Of a stretch of DNA of 64,000 nt, positions 21,502-33,249 are shown piece after piece (the stretch's first letter is position 1; each line of letters opens with the position of its first letter). The position numbers and the translations under genes were made by a program. Under the pieces are notes generated by a model that worked only from the letters and a program-made list of their open reading frames with translations, did not search any database and was not told the origin of the DNA. Origin of the DNA: Chenopodium formosanum (Eukaryota > Streptophyta > Magnoliopsida > Caryophyllales > Amaranthaceae); contig CM044869.1 in NCBI GenBank assembly GCA_024500155.1, positions 46,331,898 to 46,395,897 of the forward strand, in the 5' to 3' direction.

Positions 21502-22960
21502 ATGACTAGACTACCAGTACCCTTCACCATAGTTGAAATTTATGAGGGAATGAACTCATTCCGTCAAACCGTGACTAGACTACCAGTACCCTTCACCATA
21601 GTTGAAACCTTGTTAGTCCAAAAAGTCCAAACTGAAGCCAAACTAACTAGCCCCACCCCACAAAATGAAGCCCTCCGCAACCAAATACAGTTAGTTGCAT
21701 CCAAAACAACCAATTCCAAAAAGAAAACTGAAGGCATAGCCATGCAACTCGATATGTCAAGAGCTTTCCATACCCCTACTAACGAGGCAAGAGGTTCTAA
21801 AAACAGGGATAAATTCCTGGACGAATGTTTTATTGGTACAGGAACTTTCTAGAAAAGTAAGCAGACAGGAACTGAGGGGGGAAAGATAGAAAAGGTAGTT
21901 ATGGAGTAACTCAAGGCATTCGAGGCCAAAATTGCCATGGTGGAAGTGCCGAAAAGGTTCAGTACGCCCAGTATGGCCATGTATGATGGGACAACAGACC
22001 CTGATGAGCACGTATCCCTCTACAAGCAAAAGATGATGACCAGTTCAATCCCGAGACGTTCGAGAAGCAATTATGTGCAAAGGCTTTTGAGCCACATTAA
22101 TAAGCCCAGCTCTAACTTAGTTCATTAATTTAGATAATGGGACTATTCGATCTTTTGCAAGAATGGTGAATCTATTCAAGATTCAGTTCGCCGGCAGCAG
22201 GAGGATCAAGAAGCAATTTCAGAATTGTACAAAGTTGTGCAAAGGCATGGAGAATCCTTGAGGGATTACCTTAATAGGTTCAACAGGGACAAGATTAGGA
22301 TACACAAGTGTGATTCTCCCACAACCATTGAGGAAATCAAAAGAGGATTGTTGGATCACAACGAGCTCTATAAGGAACTAACCAAGTATCTTGCATAATC
22401 TTTAAAGATGTCCAAGCTAAGGCAATGGTCCAAGTCAGATTTCAAAAAAACGTCTATGCAAGAAAGACCCCTGAAACAGATTGCTCGTCAAGGAGAAACA
22501 GTTTTCCCAAAAGGGATCATAGATTCAAGACTTATCAACGTTCCTGCTTTGAAGAAGGAATAGTCAATGCTGTTGAGGGAGCATTCACAGATTGGAAGGA
22601 AGATCCCGAACTCCCTCCTAAATTGCATGAATATTGTTTCAATGTTAACCCTGTAGGTGTAATTAGAACCTTGAACAAAATGGGAGATAATGTGAAATGG
22701 CCCAGGAAAAACAATAGGCCAGGAGAAAAGAAAGATCTATCTAGGTGGTGTGACTTCCATTCAGATATTTCAGATATCGGTCACAGGACTGATGAATGTG
22801 TTGCGCTCAAAAAGGAAGTTGCTTACCTGCTGAAGAAGGAATATCTCAAGAAGCTCTTAACGAACAGGCCCAAAGCCTCAAGAAGAGATTGTAATTCCAA
22901 TCAAGGTGGCCCCCACCTCCACCTCCAATTGTCAAGACTGTCTGTTTCATATCAGGAGGG
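21502..22960 (+). pseudogene. gag: gag of retrotransposon B (broken)
   Basis: ATG 21502 follows the primer site. The first 23 codons are duplicated in frame (period 69 bp; TGACTAGACTACCAGTACCC at 21503 and 21572). TAG 21850 and TAA 21907 lie in frame before the gag core (MYDGTTDPDEHVSLYKQKM, about 21980); several frame changes follow, including one near 22060. The later core is recognisable as GESLRDYLNRFNRDKI (about 22250). A zinc-knuckle-like segment C..H...H..EC lies at about 22745-22860 (WCDFHSD ... GHRTDEC). Confidence 0.78.
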
Positions 22961-22966
22961 TCAGAA

Positions 22967-23540
22967 GTGTGCGACCTAACATACTCAACAGCGAAGCACT
23001 ATGCAAAAGAAAACAATATGAATAAGCCAACAAAGAAAGCACAAGCAAAGTTGGATATTCCAATCATGTTCAAAGAAAGTGACGCAGTAGAAGGGCACCG
23101 TGATGGCCAAGTAATATCACTCCCAGTCAGAAATTGCTTGATTAAGAGGATCCTAGTTGACAACGGAAGCTCAGTAAACATCATTATGCTCGATATAGTG
23201 AAACATATGAACATTGACGAGAAGGATATCATAAACAAGTCAACAATGTTGGTTTAACCCAGTGGGGAAACTAAGAAAACAATCAGAGAAATTACACTGC
23301 CTACCTATGCAAAAGGGATCAACCTGCAAGTAAAGATCCTAGTGATCGATACTCCGTCGTCTAACAACATGATTCCAGGCAGACCTTGGATACACGAAAT
23401 GAAAGCCATCCTATCTACATATCATTAGGTCATCAAGTTTCCTACGAAATAGGGGATCCAAGAAATCAAAGAAGACTCAAAAGGAGCCAAAGAATGCTTC
23501 AAAATAACCTTCAAAGCAAAATCTACAGAGAAAGAATCAG
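22967..23540 (+). pseudogene. Protease region of retrotransposon B (broken)
   Basis: The retropepsin-like active site appears as ILVDNGSSVNIIML at about 23148-23190, and the downstream motif as IPGRPWIHEMKAIL at about 23370. Stops at 23255-23257 (after STMLV) and 23427 interrupt the frame. The region ends where element C inserted, at 23541-23545. Confidence 0.75.
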
Positions 23541-23545
23541 CATAG

Positions 23546-25158
23546 TGTAGGGAATATTTCAAGCATTAACCCAAAGCTTAAACCCCACTGTGATCATACA
23601 CTTAAGCATGGTGGCGTCCAAAGGGAAGGAAGCTAGAGCAAAAGAGTCGCCAACAAGTTTTAGGAACTTGCAAACCGTTCACAAGGTGAAGATTACACCC
23701 CTTAACGATCCATGAGACCGTCAACTCCAAAAGGTCTTGAACCAAATAGGGTTCGGGGATGAAGGTACAAATCCAACCTAAAAGAGATTGAACCTGCCCT
23801 AAAAAGGCCTTTACTTCATTCTTCTCGTATTCATGTGCGCTTTCTAACTAACATGCAATCAACAGATTAACCCTAAACTTGTTTATCTATGTTTGTTGAA
23901 TTTAATGCATAAGCAAAACTATTATTGGCGATCACTTGAATTATAATCATATTAGCCCTAAACAAGATTATTAATTATCTTATTAAGCATGATTACAAGT
24001 ACAAATTCCCTTTAAACATGCATAAAAGGCGTGATCAAGCAATAACAATAAATAAGCATCAAGCAACATAATAATCATCATAATTATAATCATAATTAAA
24101 ATAATCATGTTAAGGCATAATATTATTAGCAAGATCCTAGGCATGATACTAACAAGATTAATAACAAACCCTAGCATGTCACTAAGCAATAAAGATCAAA
24201 GCTTTAGCCCTAGCATGATACTAACATGATACTGATAAAGAGTAAAAGGCACCCTAAACATGATACTAGAAAGCAATAATAACATCCTAACATGATACTA
24301 GAAATTAAACAAATTTAAACATGCTTTCTACAAGAATACAACAATAAGATTACATACTTTGATGCCTCGTACCTCTTTCTAATAACAAAATACACACGTT
24401 AGTAACTTCAAGCAAAATATAAAAAATCAATAAAATCAAATAATTGAAATAGAGATTTGGGACCAAACCCTCAGAAATTATAACCTTTCACGTCTAGGGA
24501 GAAGGCAACTTCGAACTTGGCTAGGTGTTTCTAGATCTCGTGTATGCGGAATTTTGTTAAAAGCTAGAGAGATGAGAGCATAGAGAGAATATTAATGATT
24601 GTAGATGAGAATTGATGATTGTGAATGAATAAAAACAGAGGTTTAGGACCCTATTTATAAGAAAACAGTCCGGAAATAGGTAGAATTTGATAAGGAATAA
24701 AACTTCACTCTGTCGCCGCAAAACCGACCATGTCGCTTGGCGACAAGCTCTGTCGCGTGGCGACAGGCCTGTCGTTTGGCGACAGTCTGGATTCCTACGC
24801 GCTTTCAAACACGGAGTCCACTTATAAATCAAAATTGATTTGTAAAGTCCGTATGAAAATGGAAATCGTATTTTTCATAAAATAATATTTTATTCCAAAT
24901 AAAACTTATCAAAATATAATTATTAATTCTAATTCTATTAGGACTTAAAAGAACCTTCTAGAGAATTCTAAAAGACTATAATTAATTCTAATGACTTTAG
25001 GAATAATAAATAACATCGGGCCCTCCCCTAGATCATTGGGCCGCATGTAAAGATCAAACCGGGCCCAGTTTAGTATTTTAGCCATAACTTCCTCATTATT
25101 CATCGGAATTGGGCTTATAATATATCGTCGTAAAGCTTTTTGCAAGCCCAATCCAACT
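23546..25158 (-). repeat. 3' LTR of retrotransposon C (truncated)
   Basis: It matches the 5' LTR up to CCAATCCAACT at about 25158 and then jumps to PMD-gene sequence. The lost part covers the start of U3 and its TG end. TATA and palindrome array are retained. Confidence 0.88.
24651..24784 (-). promoter_or_regulatory. LTR promoter module of element C (3' LTR): palindrome array plus TATA
   Basis: Units begin at 24711 (degenerate), 24731 TGTCGCTTGGCGACA, 24751 TGTCGCGTGGCGACA and 24770 TGTCGTTTGGCGACA: spacing 20, 20, 19. The TATA box (minus strand TTATAAATAG) lies at 24651-24660, 50 bp from the nearest unit. Confidence 0.8.
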
Positions 25159-25159
25159 T

Positions 25160-27314
25160 GCAGTCATGGTTCTGGCAACAACGTCATCGGTACGCTATAC
25201 AAAGCGTATTTCAGCAGAGATGAGGCGTTGCGACAACTCTGGGAGTCTTGTGGGTTGACTCCCCTCTTTCGGGCTACTCAGGTCATGTACTCCTATGATG
25301 GGGGTAACCTTATCATCCGAGCTTTGGTGGAGTTCTTTTGGGACACCACCAACACCTTTCACTTTCCTTGGGGTGAGATGACGGTCACTCCTACCGACTT
25401 CAGTCTCATCACAAGTTTGGAGTTTCGTTCTTCTCCACTGCCATTTGACAGTGATATTACGGTTTACTCACCGATGGTTTTGGATTTATTGGGTCTAATT
25501 GCTATTCGGGCCCGTGCTGAGGCTTAGCCGGGACAGCTTAGTTCCCGGTGCATCTGCCGTTCCACCTTAGTAGCGGCTTTTGAGGATGATGTGACCACTC
25601 GAAAGCAGCGGGTGCGCATCTTTGTTCTTATTTTGCTGTCAGGGACCTTTTCTCCTGACAAGGGTAGTCGAGTTCTCCTCTACTACCTGAGGGTTGTTCG
25701 CGACCTTCACCTGGTCGGGACGTATGATTGGGCCAGCTTGGCCTATGCTGACTTTCTTTTGTTCCTGCGACGTTCCTGCCGTCACAGGGCCTTGTCTGGA
25801 GAGGTCGCACTTTCCAGTTTCTGGAGGGTCGTAGAGGTATGTTTCTATCCTTTTGAAATTAGCTCTAGACTTGTGCAAGCATTTGCTGACTTTCTCTCAT
25901 CTGTGTAGATTTGGTTGTACGAGTACTTCCCCTCGCTTTCGCCGATGAGACCTTCACCTCGCGAGCTCCCTGTTGGCACCAGTTGGGGAGGTCGCACTGG
26001 CCAGGTTGAGACTGCACGTATTCGAGATCTGATCCTCTCGGTAGATTCTCATGAACACTTGTTTTTTGATATTACTCTTTTGAGTGCATTTATCTTACAT
26101 AGCTGTTTTGTAAGAGCCAGGCGTGGTATACCGACCATAGGCTAATTTTGCTATACCTGCGCTGGCCGCGCGGTATACTATCGAGCGTCGTTATTTTCAG
26201 GGGACGTATGATGCTACGGTGTATCTTGGCGAGAGAGTAGCTATTCAGCACTCCTCGGATGTTTTCGTCGTCCCCGCTTGCCCGCCTCAACATATGTTTC
26301 ATGAGGCGTTGATGCGTGACTCCGCGAGTCGGTCGTCTAGCACTCCCTGGCAATCTCATGTCCATTTGGAGTAGAGTTACAAGGATGACTTGCTGCCTTT
26401 GCTAGCGCCGGCCCCTGTTTTGTTTGAGGAGGCAGCGGTATGCTTTACTTTTTATTTTTCCTTAAGTAGCCCCCAAGTGAATTCTGATCATTTAAATTTT
26501 ATTTTATCAGGCTGTGCCTAGGGAGTTCGTCCCTCCGAGGATGTCTATCTATTACCAGGGTGTGTTCGGACCGATCGAGGAGATGATTCCTCCAGCCCCC
26601 GAGGATCAGCGTTTTGTGGAGCGCTCTATTCCTCGTCACCAGACTCGGGTGAGCTTATCTATTTTCTTGCTTTTGTTTTTGTTCTTTATTGTTACTGACT
26701 TTATTCCTTTGACAGTTTTCTCGCGAGGTGGTGACAGCCATGGCGAGGTGTATAGACGCCTTTTGCAGCCAGCTCTTGAGGTTACGGAACCGAGCTACCT
26801 ATCGGAGGAACGACATTGAGGAGGTATCTCTCTTGTCTTTCTTTTGTATCACCTTTTATTATATCCTTTACTTGGTATCTGACTTGATTTACCTTTGCAG
26901 GGACAACCTATTCCTTTACCCCGCATCCGTTCGAGACCCAAGGCTAGGAGAGAGCCGACTAGATCTGGCTCAAGGCGTCGCCGCACTTCTGATGGTGGCC
27001 GAGGTGGCCGGTCTGAGGCTGCTCCAACCGAGGACTCGGTTTCTTCGCCTGAGGATGTTTTTGCTGGGCCGGCGGGCCAAGGAGGCGTGACATCGGCTCC
27101 TTCGATGGGTGGTTGGACGTACGAGGTTGGCTCGTCGTCACAGCAGCCCTTGCAGCCTCAGCCGTTGTCGATTGGTGAGCCTGGGTGGACTGGCCCTGAG
27201 CTGAGGTTTTCGCTGACTGGTGGATCAAGAGATGGTGAGGGGCATACACCCCGGACTACAGCGTTCTTTGATGTGATGGGCGTACCTCATCATCTACGGC
27301 CTCCGGCACCATAG
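25160..27314 (+). pseudogene. PMD gene of element C, antisense to gag (5' truncated)
   Basis: A spliced gene with a plant mobile domain. The start is lost in a deletion; homology begins at about 25160 and includes FSLITSLEFRSSPLPFDSD, TYDWASLAYADFLL and IWLYEYFPSLSP, segments typical of the PMD / aminotransferase-like family, whose host members act in the nucleus. Introns seen as GT-AG: 25837-25908, 26041-26114, 26438-26510, 26649-26715 and 26824-26900. The last exon (26901-27314) encodes a basic patch (SRRRRTSD), a Ser/Pro-rich region and a tail HHLRPPAP. TAG at 25525 and further stops in exon 3 show decay. Confidence 0.75.
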
Positions 27315-27716
27315 TTTGTACCTGTGCTTATTTATTTATTTGACTTCATAGGACTTTGTCTTTTGTAAATTAGGCATAGTGTATATACAAACTTTTATGT
27401 TAAGCCTATTTTATCTTTGCATTTTATTTTTCATTTTATGTGCATGTGAGTGTGTGCAATTGTGACTTAATTATTTTTGCGCAAAAATTTCATCATTCTT
27501 ATTATTAATGGAGGGTATCCGACTTTCTCCCCCAAAAGAAAAAATGAAAAATAAAATGATTTCAACTAAAAATAAGCCTTAGCTTAATTTAGTCAAAAGA
27601 AAAAAAAGAAGCAATATGGAAAGGATTTGTACATAGGGGTATTGAATAACAAGGTGTAATGTGCAAAATCAAAGTCGAATCGAAGTCAGAATAACGCGGT
27701 TTGCATAACGCGTAAT
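27315..27716 (+). other. Spacer between the PMD and DUF7745-like genes of element C
   Basis: AT-rich. It probably holds the 3' untranslated region of the PMD transcript and the distal promoter of the next gene. A GGGTATCCGACTTTCTCCCCC motif at about 27513 resembles GTCGGATATTAATCC in the leader of element E. Confidence 0.35.
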
Positions 27717-27853
27717 TGTCGTTGGTTCAGACGCGTTGTCGCCACGCGTATCCTTTTGTCGCCACGCGACAAACTTGTCGTTTGGTGACAGACTTATTTT
27801 TCAAAATCCTTTCAGAGTTCAAAAATCTGCCAAAAAAAATTATTTATAAATAG
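27717..27853 (+). promoter_or_regulatory. Promoter module of the antisense DUF7745-like gene (element C)
   Basis: Palindrome units begin at 27717 (degenerate), 27737, 27757 TGTCGCCACGCGACA and 27776 TGTCGTTTGGTGACA: spacing 20, 20, 19. TATA box TTATAAATAG lies at 27844-27853, 53 bp after the last unit and 56 bp before ATG 27909. The layout copies the LTR promoter of the same element. Confidence 0.75.
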
Positions 27854-27908
27854 CCCCCAAATCTGACGATTTATGTATAATTCCAAAAGATTAACTCAAA
27901 AATTAATC

Positions 27909-29157
27909 ATGGATTTAATTAAGAAGAGTTTTTGTGATTTCACTTGTGAGTGGTGTCGTTCTTTAACTGCTAAGGAGAGAAAAGAACTTGACTTTTCCAT
28001 ATGGGGGGTATTTATGGCATAAAGGGGGTAGACCTTGATATAGACTTCATTCATACCGCCTTAGAATATTGGGATTCTAATACTCATTGCTTTAGATTAG
28101 GCTATGATGAAATTTGCCCTTTACCAGAAGAGTTTGGTGTCATTCTAGGCTTTCCTTCATTAAATCTTGTGGTAATGCATACGGTGAGTGAGTACTATTA
28201 CAAAGATTATGAGCGTTTCCTTGACCTTAAGGGTAAAGATCTAAAAAACATAGTGCATGGTAACAATGTTGATTTAAAAGAATTTGCACGTTTTTATTTT
28301 GATAGACCACGCTCTGAATCTTTTCATGTTTATAGGAGAAGAGCTTTCCTCTTGCATGCTTAGCCAATATTTTCTTACTAATGGTAAAAATAATGATGGT
28401 CAAGCAATTATTATATCTGTGCTAGAACAAATCGAATGTGGGAGAAATCCAATGCCATTAATCGTTAGAGAGACTATGCTTAGTCTTGATGAATTGAAAA
28501 AGAATCCAGAAGCACCTCTTCGAGGCTCTCCAATTTTATTACAGGTAGAAAAATAATATTCTTAATTGCAGAAATTAAAAACATATTTTTGTATAGCAAT
28601 ACTGATTATGTGCATTGATTTTTACAGGTGTGGCTCATGGAGAGACTAGAATTGATTAGTCCTCCTGATAATATTGACAAATATACCCCCAATTGCTTTG
28701 TTCGACGAAAGAAACGTTTCTCCTTGAAGATGGGTCGCCGTGAGTGGGGCAAAGTTTTTGCCTGTTGTGACTTCTCCATTAAATGGGTCGTTCCCTAGTG
28801 GAAACTTGAAAAGATGATTGGGTGTAATACCCAACCTTTTTGCCGTCTTCCTAATTTGTCAAAATTGACCTTTTATTATCCCTGGAGAGTAAAGAGGCAG
28901 TATGGGATTGCGCAGACCATTCCTACGGGAGATCTTCGTCGCCCTTATGAATTCCCGGTTTCACAAGAAGTTGAACGAATTGACAAGTATTGGTGTGCTA
29001 GGCCTTTATGGAAAGTGATTACCCAAAAGGTTCCACCTTCTTTGTCCAATGATGTGAAGCAATCGTTGACTGGTAGATCTTAAAAGAACCGAACCAAAGT
29101 AGAGAAGACCAATGTGAAGACTCGCCTTGGTGACAAGAAATTTCATGCTAAAGAACA
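27909..29157 (+). pseudogene. DUF7745-like antisense gene of element C (3' truncated)
   Basis: Exon 1 is 27909-28544, intron 28545-28627 (83 bp, same length as in element E), exon 2 from 28628. Motifs include HTALEYWDSNTHCFRLGYDE, PLPEEFGVILGF and, after the intron, VWLMERLELISPP, as in a widespread plant family of unknown function often labelled DUF7745 and linked to retroelements. Frameshifts near 27990 and 28350 and stops at about 28796 and 29081 break it. At about 29157 it runs into gag of the opposite strand, so its basic C-terminus is gone. Confidence 0.72.
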
Positions 29158-30012
29158 GCATGGTTTCTTTGGTCCTTGCTTATTCATAACGAGGACTTCA
29201 TTCAAATTAAAGGTGCTAACATTATTTGAGTGGGTGGTTTTGGAAGAAGAAGGATTGTCGTTCTTCTTGCCTTTCCAGCCACTATTAGAGTTACTGTTGT
29301 TAGCAGCTTTTTGTTTAGCTAAGTCGTCTTCAATATTGATACCAATGTCATAGACGGCCTTGAAAGTGTGCAAGTTATTTTGGTATTTGAGATGCTTAGA
29401 ATATTTTTTTTGGAGGTTCTTGATGAACATCCTCACAGATTCTTTCTCACTTGGCACCTCGACCATCTTTGCAGAAGTTTCCCTCCATTTATTAAAGAAG
29501 GAAGTAAAGCCTTCATTCTCTTTCTGCTTGAGTATTTCAAGTTCCCTATGATCAGTTTCAACTTGAATATTACATTTATATCTATCAATGAAAGCGTTTA
29601 CAATTGACTCCCAACTAGAGGTTTTCTCTTTATCAAGAGAAAAGTACCATTGCTGACAAACGGTTTCTAAAGATAGAGAAAACACAGAATAAAAAGCTTT
29701 CTTGTCTATTCCCTTAATATTCATTACAGTTTTAAAGGCTCTTAAATGAAAATAAGGGTTATCCATTGCCTTGAATTTCAGGATGTCATTAGCATTGAAC
29801 TTCTGCGGAAGAAGATCCTTGTCCATCGAGATCCCTTGTGAGCTAATGCCCTGCAATCTATAGTCATTGGATAATCTGCTCAAACTTTCCTGGATGAGCT
29901 CCATCTGTTGTTGTCTCGCAGGGTCATTGATTTGAAGAGTCAAATTCTTCAACATTTCAGCCATGTTAGCCACTTGTCCCTTGAGTTCGTTGACTTCTTC
30001 CTGACTTGCCAT
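29157..30012 (-). CDS. gag: gag of element C (open frame, 3' truncated by fusion)
   Basis: ATG 30012 opens 289 codons (to 29143) without a stop. Residues 1-80 include a coiled-coil-like region (MASQEEVNELKGQVANMAEM); the gag core follows (NPYFHLRAFKTVMNIKG, SWESIVNAFIDRYKC, EGFTSFFNKWRE). A Lys/Ser/Asn-rich linker (GWKGKKNDNPSSS) precedes the point where element E continues toward the zinc-knuckle part; here the last codons after KKP come from the joined antisense-gene DNA. Nearly all of the capsid core is intact, unusual in this decayed nest. It starts about 1.6 kb after the LTR. Confidence 0.75.
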
Positions 30013-30512
30013 TATCTTCTTAGCTTTCCTTTTTCGACCGATTGGCTTATCAAAAAGTGAGATTTGAACGAAAGTGTTGTCCTTGATTAAATGCCCTTCC
30101 TTTCTTAACCACGCGCTGTAGATTAAACCATATTTGTTTTAATGACTTGACTCAAGTTCACTTTGATTTTTATGGGTTTAAAAAAAATAAAAATAGGGTG
30201 CATATTTTTGGGAATGGGTTCAAATAAGTGGTTTAATTGGAGGATTAATATCCGACTTACCCCCCTCAAAAAAATGACGGAAAATACGCATTCAAGACTC
30301 TCTAGATATGGTCAAGGTGTGACATACATATTAAGTGTGTGCTTTATAAGTGAGTGCAAGTGGTATGCTTTGACTCTTATGTATGACCATGGGACTAAGT
30401 GCCTAGACTCAATTAAGGACTTAGACATGGTTAAAGCCATTAAAAATTGGTTAAACTAATTAGCAGACTAGTTAATTAGACTCGTCGTGATGACTCGAGA
30501 AAAAATCTAGAC

Positions 30513-30586
30513 TGTCGCCGGAACAACAGAACTATCGCCACAGTTTGAAGCTTGTCGCCAAACGACAAATCTGTCGCCAGGCGACA
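30513..30586. repeat. Leader palindrome array 2 of element C
   Basis: Units at 30513, 30534, 30553 (TGTCGCCAAACGACA) and 30572 (TGTCGCCAGGCGACA), about 20 bp apart. Confidence 0.75.
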
Positions 30587-31267
30587 AGTAGTAAACTGCG
30601 GCGGCACAGCCCAAACTCCTGCACCATTGCTGGAACATTAATATAGGACTATTTCCAGTAATTTTACTCTAAGGGGACATGCCTACAGTCGTATGTACTA
30701 AGTCAGATTAATTGCTTTATTAGTCTTTAATTAGTTAAATTAACTAATTAATTAGTTAGACAAAGTCATTTTTAGTCATTAATTGGTTTATTTAGACTTA
30801 AACACAAGTCAAACAAACGGTTAGTACATATAGGGTATGCCACGCAAAGAATGCACAAATAATTCAAATAGTCACAATATGATGCAATGAGTTTGCAACC
30901 TAACCATGGCTCTAGTTCTCTAAAGTTCAAGATATGGGTTAGTCAAATAGGGTCCATGGTTATGAGTCCGGATGCACCGTGCGGAAGACTTACCTTTGGA
31001 AGGGTTGGCGCGAGTGGATGGGACCCCGCAAGTTAAAAACTTGCTTCCACGGTTTGGTGGATTCACAAACTCGGATGTACCCGTCGTTGCCAGGAGCGTT
31101 CGATTGGGTAGATGGAGCGTGAACCCCCAGAGGGTTATGTCCATAAGTAGAACATATATGGGTTTCAGAAAAGTGAGAAAAACTCAATCAGGAAGTAGAA
31201 TCGAGCCAACAGTGCTAGAAATGGTCAAAACAAGAAGGCAGAGTTTTGGCTCGGTATTGGAAGAACT

Positions 31268-31342
31268 TGGCGCCAGACTATAGGGACTGTCGCCAGGCGA
31301 CAGAAGCACTTTACAGGCGACAAGCCCTATTTTCTAGGCGCT
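31268..31342. repeat. Leader palindrome array 1 of element C
   Basis: Units at 31268, 31288 (TGTCGCCAGGCGACA), 31308 and 31328, exactly 20 bp apart; the outer units are half-site matches. Confidence 0.75.
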
Positions 31343-31624
31343 AGTTCCTACATGCCTCAGCAGGTATCTACGTTCTTAGAATTTTCCAGATTTCGCAACA
31401 TTATTTCGATTCTAGTTGTGAAAGATACTTCTCAAATTTCCGACGTGTAAAAATCCTATGTTTTTGACTCATTTCGGATGGTCTATCCAATGAGGACCTT
31501 TTTTATGCATATGACAATAATGCTAATCAAAATTACGCACATGAAATACTTAGAACTTTTCGAGTCTCATCCACTCATTCTAAATCATTGCCGAAATATA
31601 TTTCAGGAATTAAAATAGAAATCC

Positions 31625-31641
31625 TCCCCAGTAGAGTCACA
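31625..31641 (-). other. Primer-binding site of retrotransposon C
   Basis: On the minus strand TGTGACTCTACTGGGGA corresponds to TGGCGACTCCACTGGGGA of element E with a few substitutions. Confidence 0.6.
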
Positions 31642-31647
31642 AAAAAC

Positions 31648-33244
31648 TGTAGGGAATTTTTCAAGCATTAACCCCAAGCTTGAACCCCACTGTGATCATA
31701 CACTTAACCATGGTAGCGTCCAGAGGGAAGGAAGCTGGAGCAAAAGAGTCGCCAACAAGTTTTAGGAACTTGTAAACCGTTCACAAAGTGAAGATTACAC
31801 CCCTTAACGATCCACGAGACCGTCAACTCCAATAGGTCTTGAACCAAATAGGGTTCGGGGATGAAGGTACAAATCCAACCTAAAAAAGATTGAACCTGCC
31901 CTAAAAAGGCCTCTACATCCAATCAATAGATTAACCCTAAACCTGTTTATCTATGTTGGTTGAATTTAATGCACAAGCAAAACTATTATTGGCGATCACT
32001 TGAATTATAACCATATTAGCCCTAAACAAGATTATTAATTATCTTATTAAGCGTGATTACAAGTACAAATTCCCTTTAAACATGCATAAAAGGCGTGATC
32101 AAGCAATAACAATAATAATAAATACCAAGCTACATAAGATTATAATAACAATAATAAATAACATCCTAACATGATACAAGGAATTAAACAAATTTAAACA
32201 TGCTTTCTACAAGAATACAGCAATAAGATTACATACTTTGATGACTCGTACCTCTTTCTAATAACAAAATACACGCGTTAGTAACTTCAAGCAAAATATA
32301 AAAAATCAATCAAATCAAATAATTGAAATAGAGATTTGGGACCAAACCCTCAGAAATTAAAACCTTTCTAGATCTCGTGTATGCCGAACTTGACTAGGTG
32401 TTTCTAGATCTCGTGTATGCCGAATTTTGTTAAAAGCTAGAGAGATGAGAGCATAGAGAGAATATTGATGATTGTAGATGAGAATTGATGATTGTGAATG
32501 AATAAAAACGGAGGTTCAGGACCCTATTTATAAGAAAACAGTCCGGAAATAGGTAGAATTTGATAAGGAATAAAACTCCACTCTTTCGCCGCAAAACCGA
32601 CCCTGTCGCTTGGCAAAAAGCTCTGTCGCGTGGCGACAAGGCTTGTCGCATGGCGACAGTCTGGATTCCTACGCGCTTTCAAACACGGAATCCACTTATC
32701 AATCAAAATTGATTTGTAAAGTCCGTATAAAAACCGCAATCGTATTTTTCATAAAATAATATTTTATTCCAAATAAAACTTATCAAAATATAATTATTAA
32801 TTCTAATTCTATTAGGACTTAAAAGAACCTTCTAGAGAATTCTAGAAGACTATAATTAATTCTTATAACTTTAGGAATAATAATTAACATCGGGCCCTCC
32901 CCTAGATCATTGGGCCGCATGTAATGATCAAACCGGGCCCAGTTTAGTATTTTGGCCATAACTTCCTCATTATTCATCGGGATTGGGCTTATAATATATC
33001 GTCGGAAAGCTTTTTGCAAGCCCCATCCAACTACACTATTATTGGACCCTTTTCGTGGACCAAACTAAACTGGATTGGCTATTTTCATAAAATAGAGTTG
33101 GTTTTTGAAAACAAAAAGAAAGAATTTTTAATAAAAACCAATCGCAACACTTGACCTTTCACACTTTCACCTCGTTCGATAATTCGATGCAAAAGGTATT
33201 CATCACTGGGTTTGGTTTTGGGGAGACACAAATGGGTGTCTACA
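31648..33244 (-). repeat. 5' LTR of retrotransposon C
   Basis: On the plus strand it runs TGTAGGGAAT ... GGGTGTCTACA. It contains a TATA box (minus strand TTATAAATAG, 32533-32524) and the palindrome array at 32584-32658. It lacks about 130 bp of the AT-rich U5 part present in the other copy. Confidence 0.9.
32524..32658 (-). promoter_or_regulatory. LTR promoter module of element C (5' LTR)
   Basis: Units at 32584, 32604, 32624 (TGTCGCGTGGCGACA) and 32644 (TGTCGCATGGCGACA), exactly 20 bp apart. TATA box (minus strand TTATAAATAG) at 32524-32533, 50 bp from the array. Confidence 0.8.
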
Positions 33245-33249
33245 CATAG

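Larger units (their letters stand above)
30013..31624 (-). other. Leader of element C between LTR and gag
   Basis: About 1.6 kb matching the leader of element E. It contains two palindrome arrays (annotated separately) and no convincing ATG-initiated gene; an open stretch at 31187-30990 is shared with element E but starts with TTG. Confidence 0.5.
23546..33244 (-). mobile_element. Retrotransposon C: Tat element without pol, minus strand
   Basis: TSD CATAG lies at 23541-23545 and 33245-33249. The LTRs read minus: the 5' LTR is 31648-33244; the 3' LTR (23546-25158) has lost its proximal end in a deletion that also removed the start of the PMD gene. Gag (30012-29157) is joined directly to the 3' part of the antisense DUF7745-like gene, so protease, RT, RNase H and integrase are all missing. 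It belongs to the same family as D and E. Confidence 0.92.

Noticed and set aside
24711..24784. Periodic palindromes look at first like a CRISPR array
   Set aside because: Unit plus spacer is only 20 bp, spacers are 4-5 bp, there are no cas genes, and the context is a plant retrotransposon.
25228..25527. Start of the PMD gene in C at 25228
   Set aside because: That position is TTG; homology with E shows the frame begins further upstream and is truncated by the deletion at about 25160.
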